Assembly: GCF_024464185.1 (NCBI RefSeq) | Contig: NZ_JANHAU010000001.1 | Span: 186,001-250,000 of the forward strand | Reading direction: 5' to 3' | Length of the DNA: 64,000 nt | From: Haloarchaeobius salinus | Lineage (GTDB): Archaea; Halobacteriota; Halobacteria; Halobacteriales; Natrialbaceae | Part shown: piece by piece, positions 44,572 to 53,670 of the stretch | Layout of the letters: every line of letters starts with the position of its first letter | How positions within the stretch are numbered: the stretch's first letter is position 1 | Translations under genes and position numbers: made by a program | The notes under the pieces: model-generated | What the model was told of the DNA's origin: nothing | Seen by the model: only the letters and a program-made list of their open reading frames with translations | Databases searched by the model: none

Positions 44572-45774
44572 CTAAACGAAGGCTTCCCGGTCGCCGGAGG
44601 GGCGGGTTCCCGAGGCGGGCAGGTCGAGCGCTTCGAGGGCCGCGTCGCGGACTGGCTCGACGTACTCCTCGGGGGTGTAGACGCCGAGCCGCCACTGGAC
44701 GGTGTTGGCGGCCTGGAGGCCCTGGACCAGCGGCGAGGCGTCCTGCAGTCGGCGGACCTCGCCGTTGACGACGACGCGGGTGGAGGACTCTGGCATGGCG
44801 GGGCGGCCCGGCACGTCCACCAGGACGGCGCGCTCGGGGACGCCGGCCGCCTCGGCGATGGCCCGCTCGGTCTCCCGCTCGTCCTCGTGGCTCGAATCGA
44901 CGATGCGGTCCGGCACGTCGTCGAGTTCGGCCCAGACGGCGCGCTTGTAGAGGTCGCGCTCGGCCAGGCGGGCGGCGGCCTCGGCGGTTGGCTCGTGGTC
45001 GCGCAGCGCGGCGACCAGCTCGTCGTCGGTCATCCGGGCGAAGCGCTCGGCGTCGAGGCCGGTGCCGTCGAGCAGGCGCTCGCAGGCGCTCTCGAGCATC
45101 TCGCCGGCGATGCGGGGGACGTGGTGGCGGTAGACGGTCGCGTTCATCAGCGCCCGGGCGACGAGCATCGACTCGGCGGTCGCGAGGTTCCCCTCGGCGA
45201 GCGCGAGGTCGCCGTCGATGAAGGTGAGCGAACGGAGGAGGCGCGCCTGGTCGATGGTGCCGTAGGGCACGCCGGAGTGGTGGGCGTCGCGGACGAGGTA
45301 GTCCATGCGGTCGACGTCGAGCTCGCCGGAGACCAGCTGGCCGAGTTCGCCCTGCCCGTCGATGAGGTCGGCGACGACCGTCGTCGAGAGACCGTGCGAC
45401 TCGAGCACGTCGGCGAGCTCGCTGCCGGCGAGCAGCTCGTGCACCTCGTCGTGGTGGCGGCCGAGGCGGCGCTCGATGATGCCCTCGGTCTGGTGACCGT
45501 ACGGGCCGTGGCCCACGTCGTGGAGGACGGCGGCGGCCTGGACCGCCTCGGCTCGCCCGCCGTCGACGTCGAGGTGGCGGCAGGCGCGCCGGGCGAGGTG
45601 GTAGACGCCCAGCGAGTGCTCGAACCGGGTGTGGTTCGCGGAGGGGTAGACGAGCCGCACCGTGGAGAGCTGCTTGATGTGGCGGAGTCGCTGCATCGCC
45701 GCCGTGTCGAGCAGGTCGGCGACGACGCCCGACACCTCGATGTAGTCGTGGACGCTGTCCTTGATCGCGTGCAT
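44572..45774 (-). CDS. HD-domain phosphohydrolase, SAMHD1/dGTPase-like
   Basis: A 400-residue metal-dependent phosphohydrolase. HTRFEHSLGVYHLARRACR and AAVLHDVGHGPYGH provide the H...HD metal ligands, and the last Asp is in GELDVDRMDYLVRDAHHSG. This arrangement is that of the SAMHD1/dNTPase and related archaeal HD proteins, so a nucleotide is the likely substrate. The C-terminal third is helical and acidic. The Met giving MHAIKDSVHDYIEV is chosen; a minus-strand CTTCTTTTGCC near 45799-45809 fits as promoter. Confidence 0.94.
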   Translation of the reverse strand: MHAIKDSVHDYIEVSGVVADLLDTAAMQRLRHIKQLSTVRLVYPSANHTRFEHSLGVYHLARRACRHLDVDGGRAEAVQAAAVLHDVGHGPYGHQTEGIIERRLGRHHDEVHELLAGSELADVLESHGLSTTVVADLIDGQGELGQLVSGELDVDRMDYLVRDAHHSGVPYGTIDQARLLRSLTFIDGDLALAEGNLATAESMLVARALMNATVYRHHVPRIAGEMLESACERLLDGTGLDAERFARMTDDELVAALRDHEPTAEAAARLAERDLYKRAVWAELDDVPDRIVDSSHEDERETERAIAEAAGVPERAVLVDVPGRPAMPESSTRVVVNGEVRRLQDASPLVQGLQAANTVQWRLGVYTPEEYVEPVRDAALEALDLPASGTRPSGDREAFV

Positions 45775-45854
45775 TGTCGATACCTCGCAGTGGCGTGGCA
45801 AAAGAAGCCCGGAACGGTCAGGCGGGGGGTATCGCCAGGGGGCCCGCGGGTGGG

Positions 45855-46874
45855 TCAGCCCGAGGGCGTCGTGGTCGGAGCAGCCGTCGTTCCGTTGGTC
45901 GTGGTGTCGCCCCCGTCCTCGCCCTCCGTCGTCGTGTGGTAGGGCTCCGTGGTCGGGACGTCGTGGTTGAGGGCGTCGACGGTCGAGAGGTACGTCGTCC
46001 CCTCGTAGCGAAGGACGTAGGACAGCTCCCCGACCGACCTGTCGACGTGGTCGTTGGAATGGATGCGTTCGATCAGCGCCGCGAAGGCGTCAGATGCCTC
46101 CCCCTCCTCGACATACCTCTCCTCGTCGATGGCCGTCGCGACCATCTCGCGCTGCTCCTCTGAGAGGTCGGTCCGGTCGAGCGTGAAGACGTGCTCGTCG
46201 ACGACGCGGTCGGCGTACGTCTCGATATCGGGTGCGACCGGTTCGAGTTCGTAGCGGAAGCGGCCGTTATCGTCGACGTACCGTCCGTTGTACTCGACCC
46301 GGAACGTCCGGCCCTCGTACCTGACGGCGTCGTACTCCTGCTCCGGGACGAAGACCGACTCGGCGTCGTCCGGGTAGACGAGGCGTGGGTACGAACTCTC
46401 GGCGCTCCCGGCCCTGGACAGGTGCTCGGGGTGGGCGTCGTCGAACATCTCCCGGTCGGCCGGCGGGAGGTCGCCGTACGAGACGACCCTCGCGTCCTCG
46501 TCGAGCTCGACGGTCGTGTTGTCCCCACGACCGATGTATGTCACCTCGAACGTCTGCAGCGTTCGGGACTCGACGGCGACGCGGACGGTCCGGACAGCGA
46601 AGACCTGGCCGTCGTACCGTACGGCCTCCCCGTCGTCGAGCAGGGGTCTGGACTCGTCCGTAGCGGTCTCCACGTACGAACCGTTCTCGTGGGCGAGTCG
46701 GACGGCGGACGATTCCTGACTGTCGAGGTCGTCGGCGGTGGTCACGAGCAGTTCGCCGAGGTCGGCCTCGCGGAGGGGCGTCAGCTGGAGTTCGACCCGT
46801 GGCGGACCGTGACAACCTGCGAGGGCGACGGGGAGGGCGGCACCGGCCGCGGCGAGGAACTGACGACGTCGCAT
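45855..46874 (-). CDS. Predicted Tat-exported lipoprotein of unknown function
   Basis: A 339-residue protein with a twin-arginine lipoprotein signal: RRRQFLAAAGAALPVALAGC, the Cys being the lipid-attachment site. The mature part consists of repeated beta-like units each containing a YDG/YEG turn (AVRYDGQVFAVRTVR, AVRYEGRTFRVEY, LRYEGTTYLST), and it ends in a Thr/Gly/Asp-rich low-complexity tail. The repeats suggest an internally duplicated domain. Function unknown. It shares a divergent promoter region with the alpha/beta hydrolase gene. Confidence 0.88.
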   Translation of the reverse strand: MRRRQFLAAAGAALPVALAGCHGPPRVELQLTPLREADLGELLVTTADDLDSQESSAVRLAHENGSYVETATDESRPLLDDGEAVRYDGQVFAVRTVRVAVESRTLQTFEVTYIGRGDNTTVELDEDARVVSYGDLPPADREMFDDAHPEHLSRAGSAESSYPRLVYPDDAESVFVPEQEYDAVRYEGRTFRVEYNGRYVDDNGRFRYELEPVAPDIETYADRVVDEHVFTLDRTDLSEEQREMVATAIDEERYVEEGEASDAFAALIERIHSNDHVDRSVGELSYVLRYEGTTYLSTVDALNHDVPTTEPYHTTTEGEDGGDTTTNGTTAAPTTTPSG

Positions 46875-46900
46875 CACGTCGTATCGTCGTCACCATCCGT

Positions 46901-46909
46901 GAATACTTT
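46901..46909. promoter_or_regulatory. Divergent promoter box
   Basis: GAATACTTT lies about 27 nt from the ATG at 46874 (minus) and from the ATG at 46935 (plus), so one A/T-rich core may serve both genes, possibly exclusively of each other. Confidence 0.5.
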
Positions 46910-46934
46910 CCGGTGGCGACCGCTCCGCACAGCT

Positions 46935-47705
46935 ATGCCGACGACGACGCGCGACGGGACGACGCTGCAGTACCGGACCGACGGCGAGGGGGAGACGGTG
47001 GCGTTCGTCCCCGACATCGGCGTCGGGCCGTGGTTCTGGGGCTGGCAGCACGCCGGTCTCGCCGGGCCGTTCGAGACGCTGACGTGGGCGATGCGCGGGA
47101 CCGACGGTTCGGACCCGCCGGCCGGTCCACTCTCGGTGGCGACACTGGCGAACGACCTCGACGCCGTGCTCGCCGACCACGGGGCCGACTCGGTCCACCT
47201 CGTCGGCAGCGGCCTCGGGGCGATGGTCGCGCTGCAGTACGCCCGCAACTCGGGCCGGGTGCGGAAGCTCGCCCTGCTCGCCGGCGCGGCCACCGGCGAC
47301 GCCTACGACCCGGGCCCGCTGTTCGCCGACCCGGACGACCCCGCCGCCTGCCGGGAGACGCTCTCGACGGCGCTCTCGGCCGAGTTCCGGGCCGCACAGC
47401 CCGACGTGCTCGACGGTATCGCGGAGTGGCGCACGGGCGAGGACGCGGACCGGGAGCCGTGGGAGCACCAGCGCGCCGCACTCGACGGCTTCGACGCCGG
47501 GCCGCTGTACGAGATAGACCACCCCACGCTAGTCGTCGTACCCGGCGTGGACGAACTGCTCGCCCCCGGGGCGGGCCGACGACTCGCCGAGGAGCTCCCG
47601 CGCGGGGAGGCGGTCGCGTACCCCGACGCCGGCCACTTCGTCGGCATCGAGCGGTCGCGGCCGGTCAACGACGCGCTGCTCGGGTTCTTCGAGCGGGTGG
47701 ACTGA
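46935..47705 (+). CDS. Alpha/beta-hydrolase fold protein lacking the nucleophile serine
   Basis: A 256-residue alpha/beta-hydrolase. The fold is clear (VAFVPDIGVGPWFWGWQ; LANDLDAVLADHGADSVHLV; PTLVVVPGVDELLAP; YPDAGHFVGIE). The nucleophile elbow, normally VGHSxGG, reads VGSGLGAM, so the serine position is Gly. The acid (VDELL) and histidine (AGH) positions are present. It may be catalytically inactive, or use another mechanism or an adjacent Ser. Probably cytoplasmic; no partner gene is evident. Confidence 0.88.
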   Translation: MPTTTRDGTTLQYRTDGEGETVAFVPDIGVGPWFWGWQHAGLAGPFETLTWAMRGTDGSDPPAGPLSVATLANDLDAVLADHGADSVHLVGSGLGAMVALQYARNSGRVRKLALLAGAATGDAYDPGPLFADPDDPAACRETLSTALSAEFRAAQPDVLDGIAEWRTGEDADREPWEHQRAALDGFDAGPLYEIDHPTLVVVPGVDELLAPGAGRRLAEELPRGEAVAYPDAGHFVGIERSRPVNDALLGFFERVD

Positions 47706-48147
47706 CGGGCGACTGGTCGGGACAAGCGGCCGCGAACGGTGGATGGCGGGAGGAGGAGGGCGGGGTGTGGCAGGGTCGGCGGGGGATCGGCACGGGGGGT
47801 GCCCGGACAGCGGTGGAATCCCCGGGGCACGGTGGCTGGCCCGGGAGCGGCGTGTCGTGACAGGTATGGGTGGGGTGCGTTGGGGGTGCGGTTGGTGGAC
47901 TGTCGTGCGGTGTGGTGGGTGCGGTCTGCGAGCGGTGCGGTCGTGGAGTTCGACGCGTCGCGGGCGACGGCACGGTCCGTCCGTCGTCCCTTGGGGGGTG
48001 TTCCGACGCGTCAACCGCAACTGTTGTTTCGGTGTGGCCGCCAGTAGAGGTTCGTCCTACAGAGTTAGGCATCGCGGTGCATCGCCGTCGTCGGCAGGAT
48101 TCGCCGGGGCACAACGTCCTTTAGGGGTGGTGCCCTGCGTTTCGAGC
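47706..48147. other. G-rich intergenic region
   Basis: About 440 bp with no convincing gene. The plus strand is unusually rich in G runs from about 47740 to 47960 (for example GGGCGGGGTGTGG and GGCGGGGGATCGG), giving several possible G-quadruplexes. Open frames across it encode low-complexity Gly/Arg or Pro/Thr peptides. The promoter of the next gene lies at its end (CCTTTAGG, 48118-48125). Confidence 0.6.
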
Positions 48148-48855
48148 ATGACCCGACTCCGCATCGCGCTGTTGAACGCCGCCCACGACGGGGCGGACAC
48201 CCGCCGGAACTTCCGGCGAGAGCTGGACACCGACGTGGCCGAGTTCTCCGTCACCGACGGCGAGCTACCCGAGACCTTCGAGTACGACGCCGTGGTCGTC
48301 ACGGGCTCGCGCTCGTCGGTCTACTGGGACGAACCGTGGATCCGGGCCGCACGCGAGTACGCCCGCGAGGCCGCCGGTCGCGGCCTGCCCTGTCTGGGGG
48401 TCTGCTGGGGCCACCAGCTGCTCGCCGAGGCACTCGGCGGCGAGGTCGACGACATGGGCGAGTACGAGATCGGCTACCGCGAGGTCGAGCGCAGCGGCGA
48501 GGACCCGCTGCTCGACGGGCTCCCGGACCGCTTCACCGTGTTCACCACGCACTCCGACGCGGTCGTCGACCTTCCCGAGGGGGCTCGGGAGATCGCCACG
48601 AACGAGTACGGCACCCACGGCTTCCGGAAGGGCAACGTCTTCGGCGTGCAGTTCCACCCCGAGTACGACCCCGAGACCGCCCGCACCGTCACCGAGGGCA
48701 AGGACGAGCTGAGCGACGAGCGCAAGGACCGCGTCGTCGCCGGTATCACCGACGAGAACTACGCGAAGGCGTGCGAGGCGAAGACGCTGTTCGACAACTT
48801 CCTGCAGTACGCCACCGCGGTTCGCGAGGAGCGGCCCGCCACGGCGAGCGACTGA
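48148..48855 (+). CDS. Class I glutamine amidotransferase-like protein
   Basis: A 235-residue stand-alone GATase1 domain. The nucleophile is in CLGVCWGHQLLAEALGG (near residue 85), and the His-Glu pair in GVQFHPEYD completes the triad. VVVTGSRSSVYWDEPWI at residues 50-66 is typical of GMP-synthase-like amidotransferases. No synthetase domain is fused and none is adjacent, so it may hydrolyse another gamma-glutamyl compound or donate ammonia in trans. Leaderless promoter CCTTTAGG. Confidence 0.93.
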   Translation: MTRLRIALLNAAHDGADTRRNFRRELDTDVAEFSVTDGELPETFEYDAVVVTGSRSSVYWDEPWIRAAREYAREAAGRGLPCLGVCWGHQLLAEALGGEVDDMGEYEIGYREVERSGEDPLLDGLPDRFTVFTTHSDAVVDLPEGAREIATNEYGTHGFRKGNVFGVQFHPEYDPETARTVTEGKDELSDERKDRVVAGITDENYAKACEAKTLFDNFLQYATAVREERPATASD

Positions 48856-48938
48856 GCTCGGCTGGCGCTCGTTCGCCCGCCTGCCGGCAGATATCCGGGA
48901 AACGAATATAACCATCGGAGCCGTTCCTGCAAGCAAGT

Positions 48939-49760
48939 ATGAACGTCATCTCCCGCGTCCGAGAGCCGGAGTACACCGGCGAGAACCGGTGCTGGCCCTG
49001 TACGACCGTGAACGTCCTCATCGCACTCGTGCTGGCGGGCGTCGTCGACGTCGCCCTCCTGACCGTCGCGAACGCGAGCACCAGCGTCGCCGGCGGGGCC
49101 GCCCTCGCCGTCCTCGTCGTCTCCGCGGCGAGCATCTGGCTCCGGGGCTACCTGGTGCCGGGTACGCCGACGCTCACGAAGCGGTACATGCCCGAGTCCG
49201 TCCTCAGACTGTTCGGCAAGGAGCCCGAACATCCGATGCCGACGGCCGGCGACACCCGCGAGGTCGACCCCGAGACGTACCTCTCCGACGCCGGTGCCAT
49301 CGAGCCCTGCGACGACATCGACGACGTCTGCCTCACCGAAGCCTTCGCCGAGCGCTGGGACGACGCACTCGCCGCCATCGAGGAGCCCGGCCCCGAGGAC
49401 GTCCGGGCCGTCTTCGGCCTCGGCGACGGCGACTACGACCTCGACTTCCGCGCGGAGGCCGTCATCCTCGAACGCGACGGCCAGCGCGCCGGCGAGTGGC
49501 CCTCCCGGACCGCGCTCCGGGTCGACATCGCCGGCGGCCACGCCCTCGCAGACTCCGACCGCGACGCCTGGGCCGACCTCGACCCCATCGCCCGGGGCCG
49601 CGTGCTCAACGGCCTCCGGGTGTTCCTCGAGGACTGCCCCGACGGCGGCCCCGTCGAGATGAAGGAGGAGACCGTCGAGTCGTGCTGTAACGCCTACGAG
49701 GTCGTGGCGTTGACGTGTGCCGACAGCGGCGAGCGCGTGCTCGAACAGCGCGTGACGTGA
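48939..49760 (+). CDS. Haloarchaeal membrane protein with CxxC and cysteine-rich end
   Basis: A 273-residue protein (MNVISRVREPEYTGENRCW). A CWPC motif near residue 18 is followed by two membrane helices (VNVLIALVLAGVVDVALLTV and AGGAALAVLVVSAASIWLRG) and a soluble acidic domain. Two further cysteine groups occur: PCDDIDDVC near 122-130 and SCCNAYEVVALTC near the C-terminus, so metal binding or disulfides are possible. Function unknown. GAATATAACC (48904-48913) is its TATA box. Confidence 0.85.
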   Translation: MNVISRVREPEYTGENRCWPCTTVNVLIALVLAGVVDVALLTVANASTSVAGGAALAVLVVSAASIWLRGYLVPGTPTLTKRYMPESVLRLFGKEPEHPMPTAGDTREVDPETYLSDAGAIEPCDDIDDVCLTEAFAERWDDALAAIEEPGPEDVRAVFGLGDGDYDLDFRAEAVILERDGQRAGEWPSRTALRVDIAGGHALADSDRDAWADLDPIARGRVLNGLRVFLEDCPDGGPVEMKEETVESCCNAYEVVALTCADSGERVLEQRVT

Positions 49761-49893
49761 CTGCGAGTTTTTGGTTGTAAGATAGTTGGTTCTGCTGTGG
49801 CTTCGGAAGCTCAGTCAGTCGTGACCGGAACAGTCAGACAGGTCTCAGACAACATTTAGGAGTATTTTTCAGCACGTGGCCCCGACCAACTGT

Positions 49894-51057
49894 ATGCTCG
49901 ACTTCGTCGGCCTCGAATCCGACCTCGACGACGAGGAGCGGCTCATCCGCGACACCGCCCGCGAGTTCGTCGAGGAGCGCGTCAGACCCGACATCGGCGA
50001 CCACTACGAGGCGGGGACGTTCCCCACCGAGCTCATCACGGAGATGGGCGAGATGGGGTTCTACGCCCCGAACCTGGACGGCTACGACCTGCCGAACGTC
50101 TCCGAGACGGCGTACGGCCTCCTCATGCAGGAGCTGGAGGCGTGTGACTCCGGCCTGCGCTCGATGGCCAGCGTGCAGGGCGCGCTCGTCATGTACCCCA
50201 TCCACGCCTTCGGCAGCGACGAACAGAAGGACGAGTGGCTCCCGCCCATGGGTCGCGGCGAGAAGATCGGCTGCTTCGGCCTCACCGAGCCCGAACACGG
50301 CTCGAACCCCTCGGGGATGGAGACCCGCGCCGAGGAAGCCGAGGGCGGCTACGTCCTCAACGGCTCGAAGACCTGGATCACGAACGCGCCCATCGCCGAC
50401 GTGGCGGTCGTGTGGGCGCGGGACAGGTCCAGCGACGGCAACCCGGTGCGCGGCTTCCTCGTGGAGACCGACCGCGACGGCTTCTCGGTCAACAAGATCA
50501 CGGAGAAGCTCTCGCTCCGGGCCTCCATCACCGGCGAGTTCGGCCTGAACGACGTGTTCGTGCCCGAGGAGAACGTCCTCCCCGGCGTCGAGGGCATGAA
50601 GGGCCCGCTCTCGTGTCTCACGCAGGCCCGCTACGGCATCGCCTGGGGCGCAGTCGGCGCGGCACGCGACTGCTTCGAGGTCGCCCGCGAGTACGCCACC
50701 GACCGCGAGCAGTTCGACAAGCCCATCGCGAGCTTCCAGCTCCAGCAGGGGAAGCTCGCCGAGATGGCGACCCAGATCACGACGAGCCAGCTGCTCGCAC
50801 ACCGCCTCGCCGAGCTCAAAGAGCGCGGCGACCTCCGCCCGCAGCACGTCTCGATGGCCAAGCGCAACAACGTCCGGATGGCCCGCGACCAGGCCCGCGT
50901 CGCCCGCGAGATGCTCGGCGGCAACGGCATCACGTCGGACTACTCACCGATGCGCCACATGGCCAACATGGAGACGGTGTACACCTACGAGGGAACCCAC
51001 GACATCCACACGCTCATCCTCGGGCAGGATTTGACGGGTATCGCCGCCTTCGAGTAG
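49894..51057 (+). CDS. Acyl-CoA dehydrogenase, glutaryl-CoA dehydrogenase-like
   Basis: FAD enzyme introducing a double bond in acyl-CoA. The 387-residue protein has the FAD/substrate motifs GCFGLTEPEHGSNPSGM and YVLNGSKTWITNAPIAD, and the arm DREQFDKPIASFQLQQGKLA. The catalytic base is the Glu in TYEGTHDIHTLILGQ, the placement found in glutaryl-CoA and short-chain dehydrogenases. The start at 49894 (MLDFVGLESDL) is supported by TATTTTTC at 49863-49870; GTG 49876 is less likely. No beta-oxidation genes adjoin. Confidence 0.94.
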   Translation: MLDFVGLESDLDDEERLIRDTAREFVEERVRPDIGDHYEAGTFPTELITEMGEMGFYAPNLDGYDLPNVSETAYGLLMQELEACDSGLRSMASVQGALVMYPIHAFGSDEQKDEWLPPMGRGEKIGCFGLTEPEHGSNPSGMETRAEEAEGGYVLNGSKTWITNAPIADVAVVWARDRSSDGNPVRGFLVETDRDGFSVNKITEKLSLRASITGEFGLNDVFVPEENVLPGVEGMKGPLSCLTQARYGIAWGAVGAARDCFEVAREYATDREQFDKPIASFQLQQGKLAEMATQITTSQLLAHRLAELKERGDLRPQHVSMAKRNNVRMARDQARVAREMLGGNGITSDYSPMRHMANMETVYTYEGTHDIHTLILGQDLTGIAAFE

Positions 51058-51208
51058 GGAGGTTCTGAGTGGAGCGAAGAACCTTCGAATCGCGAACGGC
51101 GAGCGCCAGCGAGGAACCGCCGAAGTACGAGCGGGGTGCGCTAGCGACCCGCGAGCAACTGACGGCCCTCGGCACCAAACCTACCTGTCCGGCCCGCGAA
51201 GCACGACC

Positions 51209-51346
51209 ATGGCCTCGACACTCGGCTGGTCGCTGCTGAGCTCCGGGATCGTGACCCTCGTGCTCGCCGCGCTTCCCGGCGACGACGTGCTCTGGGGTGT
51301 CCTGCTCGTGGTCCTCGGACTCGTCGTGATGGGTCGGCGGCTGTGA
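51209..51346 (+). CDS. 45-aa membrane microprotein
   Basis: ATG 51209 gives a 45-residue peptide, MASTLGWSLLSSGIVTLVLA then LPGDDVLWGVLLVVLGLVVM and GRRL. Two hydrophobic helices separated by a short GDD turn and a positive C-terminal end are typical for haloarchaeal membrane microproteins. Function unknown. No strong TATA box is visible directly upstream. Confidence 0.6.
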   Translation: MASTLGWSLLSSGIVTLVLAALPGDDVLWGVLLVVLGLVVMGRRL

Positions 51347-51464
51347 GGGCGGGACCGAAACGCTGAATTCGGCGCGCCGACGAGTCGGTATCGTTCTCAG
51401 CAGGCAACAGCCGTGGCTGGGCCACGCTGTCGCCGGCCGCCGCACGTCACGCGGCGGAGCAACG

Positions 51465-52220
51465 ATGACAGGCGAAATCCGAGACGACGGAGCCGAATCG
51501 ACAGCAACGGGACCGACGAACGACATCGACGCGGTGCTGTTCGACCTCGACGACACGCTGACGACGTACGAGCAGGACGGGGGCGAGATTCTGCCCGAGG
51601 CGTTCGACCGGGCGGGCGTCGAGCCGTTCTGCACCTACGCCGACCTCGAGGCGGTCGCGAGCGAGCAGGCGTTCCCACCGGACCGGACCCACACCGACTT
51701 CTGGACTTCCGCGTTCGAGCGCGCCGCGGACCGGAACGGCGGCGACCCCCGCGACGCCCGGGCGCTGTACGAGGCGTTCGGCGCGGTGCTCGCCCGCGAC
51801 CGGGTCGAGTTCCGCCCCGGTGCGGAGACGGCACTTCGGGTGGCTCGGGCGGACTACCGCATCGGGCTCGTCACGAACGGCGAACGGGAGCTGCAGACGG
51901 CCAAGCTCGAAAACCTGGGCATCGCGGACGCCTTCGAGAGCGAAGTCTACGTCGACGAGGTGAGCGAACCGAAGCCCGCCACCGAACCGTTCGAGACGGC
52001 CCTCACGGCCCTCGGCGTCGACCCGGACCGGGCGCTCCACGTCGGGGACTCCTTCCACCACGACGTTCGCGGGGCGGCGCGGGCGGGGCTCCAGGTCGCG
52101 TGGTGCCCGACCGACGGGACGACGCCGAGTGAGGTCCGGGAGACGGCTCCGGACGGCGGCCGCGTCGAGCCGGACCGGGTGCTGGAGAGCCTGCACGGAC
52201 TCGCCGACCTGCTCGGCTGA
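51465..52220 (+). CDS. HAD-superfamily hydrolase
   Basis: A 251-residue haloacid-dehalogenase-like phosphatase. Motif I is VLFDLDDTLTTYE with the nucleophile and acid aspartates, motif II is LVTNGERELQ, motif III lysine is in EPKPATEPFE, and motif IV is HVGDSFHHDV. The cap is a helical insertion after motif I (C1 type). It is a phosphoglycolate phosphatase-like member; the substrate is unknown. The first 20 residues are a hydrophilic extension and a later start cannot be excluded. Confidence 0.93.
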   Translation: MTGEIRDDGAESTATGPTNDIDAVLFDLDDTLTTYEQDGGEILPEAFDRAGVEPFCTYADLEAVASEQAFPPDRTHTDFWTSAFERAADRNGGDPRDARALYEAFGAVLARDRVEFRPGAETALRVARADYRIGLVTNGERELQTAKLENLGIADAFESEVYVDEVSEPKPATEPFETALTALGVDPDRALHVGDSFHHDVRGAARAGLQVAWCPTDGTTPSEVRETAPDGGRVEPDRVLESLHGLADLLG

Positions 52221-52262
52221 GCCGGACAAAGCACTTACCGACGGACCCGAAACCGGCGGGCG

Positions 52263-53192
52263 ATGCCCTCCCGCAGAGCCCTCCTCCGGACCGGTGCGCT
52301 CGGACTGACGGCCGCCCTCGGCGGCTGTCTGTTCGGCGGTGACGCCGACGACGGCGACGACGAGACACCGACCCAAACCCCGACAACCGCCCCGACGACA
52401 CAGCTCACCGCAGAGCCAGATCCGGTGCAGCGACTCCAGCGCGTCGACCCTCCGGCGGTGCCCGACGATGCGACCGCTGTCCTCGCCAACGAACGCGTGC
52501 GGACCCTCGTCAGCGACGCCGCCGCAACCGACGGACGCGTCGACTACCTGCCCGAGGACGGCCCAGTCGAGGAGGACGACCGGCTGGTGTTCGACGCGTT
52601 CGACCGCATCCGGTTTCGGGGTGAGACGTACAACCCCACGTCGAGCTACGCCGGGTTCGCACAGGAGGCGACGTACGTGGTCGAGGCGACCGAGACGACG
52701 GAGCGCGAGGCGAGCGGCGAGGTCCTCGACTCCGCGAACCTGACCGACGCCGAGCGCGAGATCGCGGACCGGCTGCTGGCAGCGGGGAGCTACACCGCCG
52801 GCGGGCACGAGGAGGTCCCCGACGCGTTCCACACGTTCGAGACCGCCGACTACCTCCGGACCGACGACACGGTGTACCGGCTCCAGGGCCTCGTCGGCGA
52901 CAACATCGGTCACCACATGCTCACGCTCCGAGACGCCGACGCGGGGCCGGACGTGACGGTCGTGACCGTCGCGGACCGCGTGGTTCCGTCCGACCTCCGC
53001 GAGCAGGTGCAGGCCGCCGTCTCGACGGGGAACGCCGAGCCGTCCGACGACGAGCTGGAGGGCTTCCGCGCGGTGCTCGGCGACGCCCGGTTCGTCTGCA
53101 CGGCCCACGCCGTCGTCGAGCTCGTCTCTGGTGCGCCGCGGGACTCACGGCGACATGATAACCGGGGGTCTACCGGCAACTGGTTGCAGTAG
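52263..53192 (+). CDS. Predicted Tat-exported lipoprotein of unknown function
   Basis: A 309-residue protein with a Tat lipobox signal (SRRALLRTGALGLTAALGGC, Cys as lipid site), then a Asp/Thr-rich linker. The mature domain is acidic with alternating helices and strands; VFDAFDRIRFRGETYNPTSS and YLRTDDTVYRLQGLVGDN stand out. It may be a surface-bound ligand-binding or structural protein. It is unrelated by eye to the lipoprotein at 46 kb, apart from the signal. It follows the HAD gene by 42 bp in the same direction. Confidence 0.86.
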   Translation: MPSRRALLRTGALGLTAALGGCLFGGDADDGDDETPTQTPTTAPTTQLTAEPDPVQRLQRVDPPAVPDDATAVLANERVRTLVSDAAATDGRVDYLPEDGPVEEDDRLVFDAFDRIRFRGETYNPTSSYAGFAQEATYVVEATETTEREASGEVLDSANLTDAEREIADRLLAAGSYTAGGHEEVPDAFHTFETADYLRTDDTVYRLQGLVGDNIGHHMLTLRDADAGPDVTVVTVADRVVPSDLREQVQAAVSTGNAEPSDDELEGFRAVLGDARFVCTAHAVVELVSGAPRDSRRHDNRGSTGNWLQ

Positions 53193-53253
53193 CGAAACTG
53201 GTCTTCCTACGTCCGTACGTGACTCTCGATGCGTCGACTTTCCCGCTTCCATC

Positions 53254-53631
53254 TCACCCGCTCCGAGCCGGTGGCTCGCAGCGCCGGAGCCTCCCCAGGT
53301 GGTCCCGGTTGTCCGCCAGCGACCGGTACATCGGTTCGCGGATTGCCTCCCGGACGGTTCCGGGGAGGAGCTGGAACGCGGCCATCGGGAGGCGCTCCCA
53401 GGAGTCCATCCGGGCGACGACCTCCTCGGCGGCCGCGCCACAGGAGTACGTCTCGTCGCCGACGAACAGGTGCGCACAGGACTCGTAGTCGGCTGGGAGC
53501 CGCGCCAGCTGCTCGTCGGTGAGCTCGGAGAACCCGACGAGGGCGAACGGGCCGCGGGCCGCGGCGTACCGGGCGCTCCACGTGCAGAAGCCGCAGTCGT
53601 CGTCGTAGACGATGGTCGGCCAGGCGTTCAT
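53254..53631 (-). CDS. DCC-family thiol-disulfide oxidoreductase (DUF393)
   Basis: A 125-residue protein beginning MNAWPTIVYDDDCGFCTWSA; the DxxCGxC motif in the first twenty residues defines the DCC family of thioredoxin-like proteins. FSELTDEQLARLPADYES and AAFQLLPGTVREAIREPMYR agree with the family. Probably a cytoplasmic thiol oxidoreductase with unknown substrate. The shorter Met start is chosen because the family motif begins near residue 8. It lies 39 bp downstream of the cupin gene in the same direction. Confidence 0.9.
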   Translation of the reverse strand: MNAWPTIVYDDDCGFCTWSARYAAARGPFALVGFSELTDEQLARLPADYESCAHLFVGDETYSCGAAAEEVVARMDSWERLPMAAFQLLPGTVREAIREPMYRSLADNRDHLGRLRRCEPPARSG

Positions 53632-53670
53632 GCGTGGACGTTGGTGCCGCGCCGACATGAAGGGGGGTCC

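Noticed and set aside
46191-46934. Long N-terminal extension of the alpha/beta hydrolase
   Set aside because: It is antisense to the lipoprotein gene and upstream of the shared promoter; the fold starts at 46935.
47743-48147. N-terminal extension of the amidotransferase through the G-rich region
   Set aside because: Gly/Trp/Arg low-complexity translation; the GATase domain starts at 48148, 23 bases after a TATA box.
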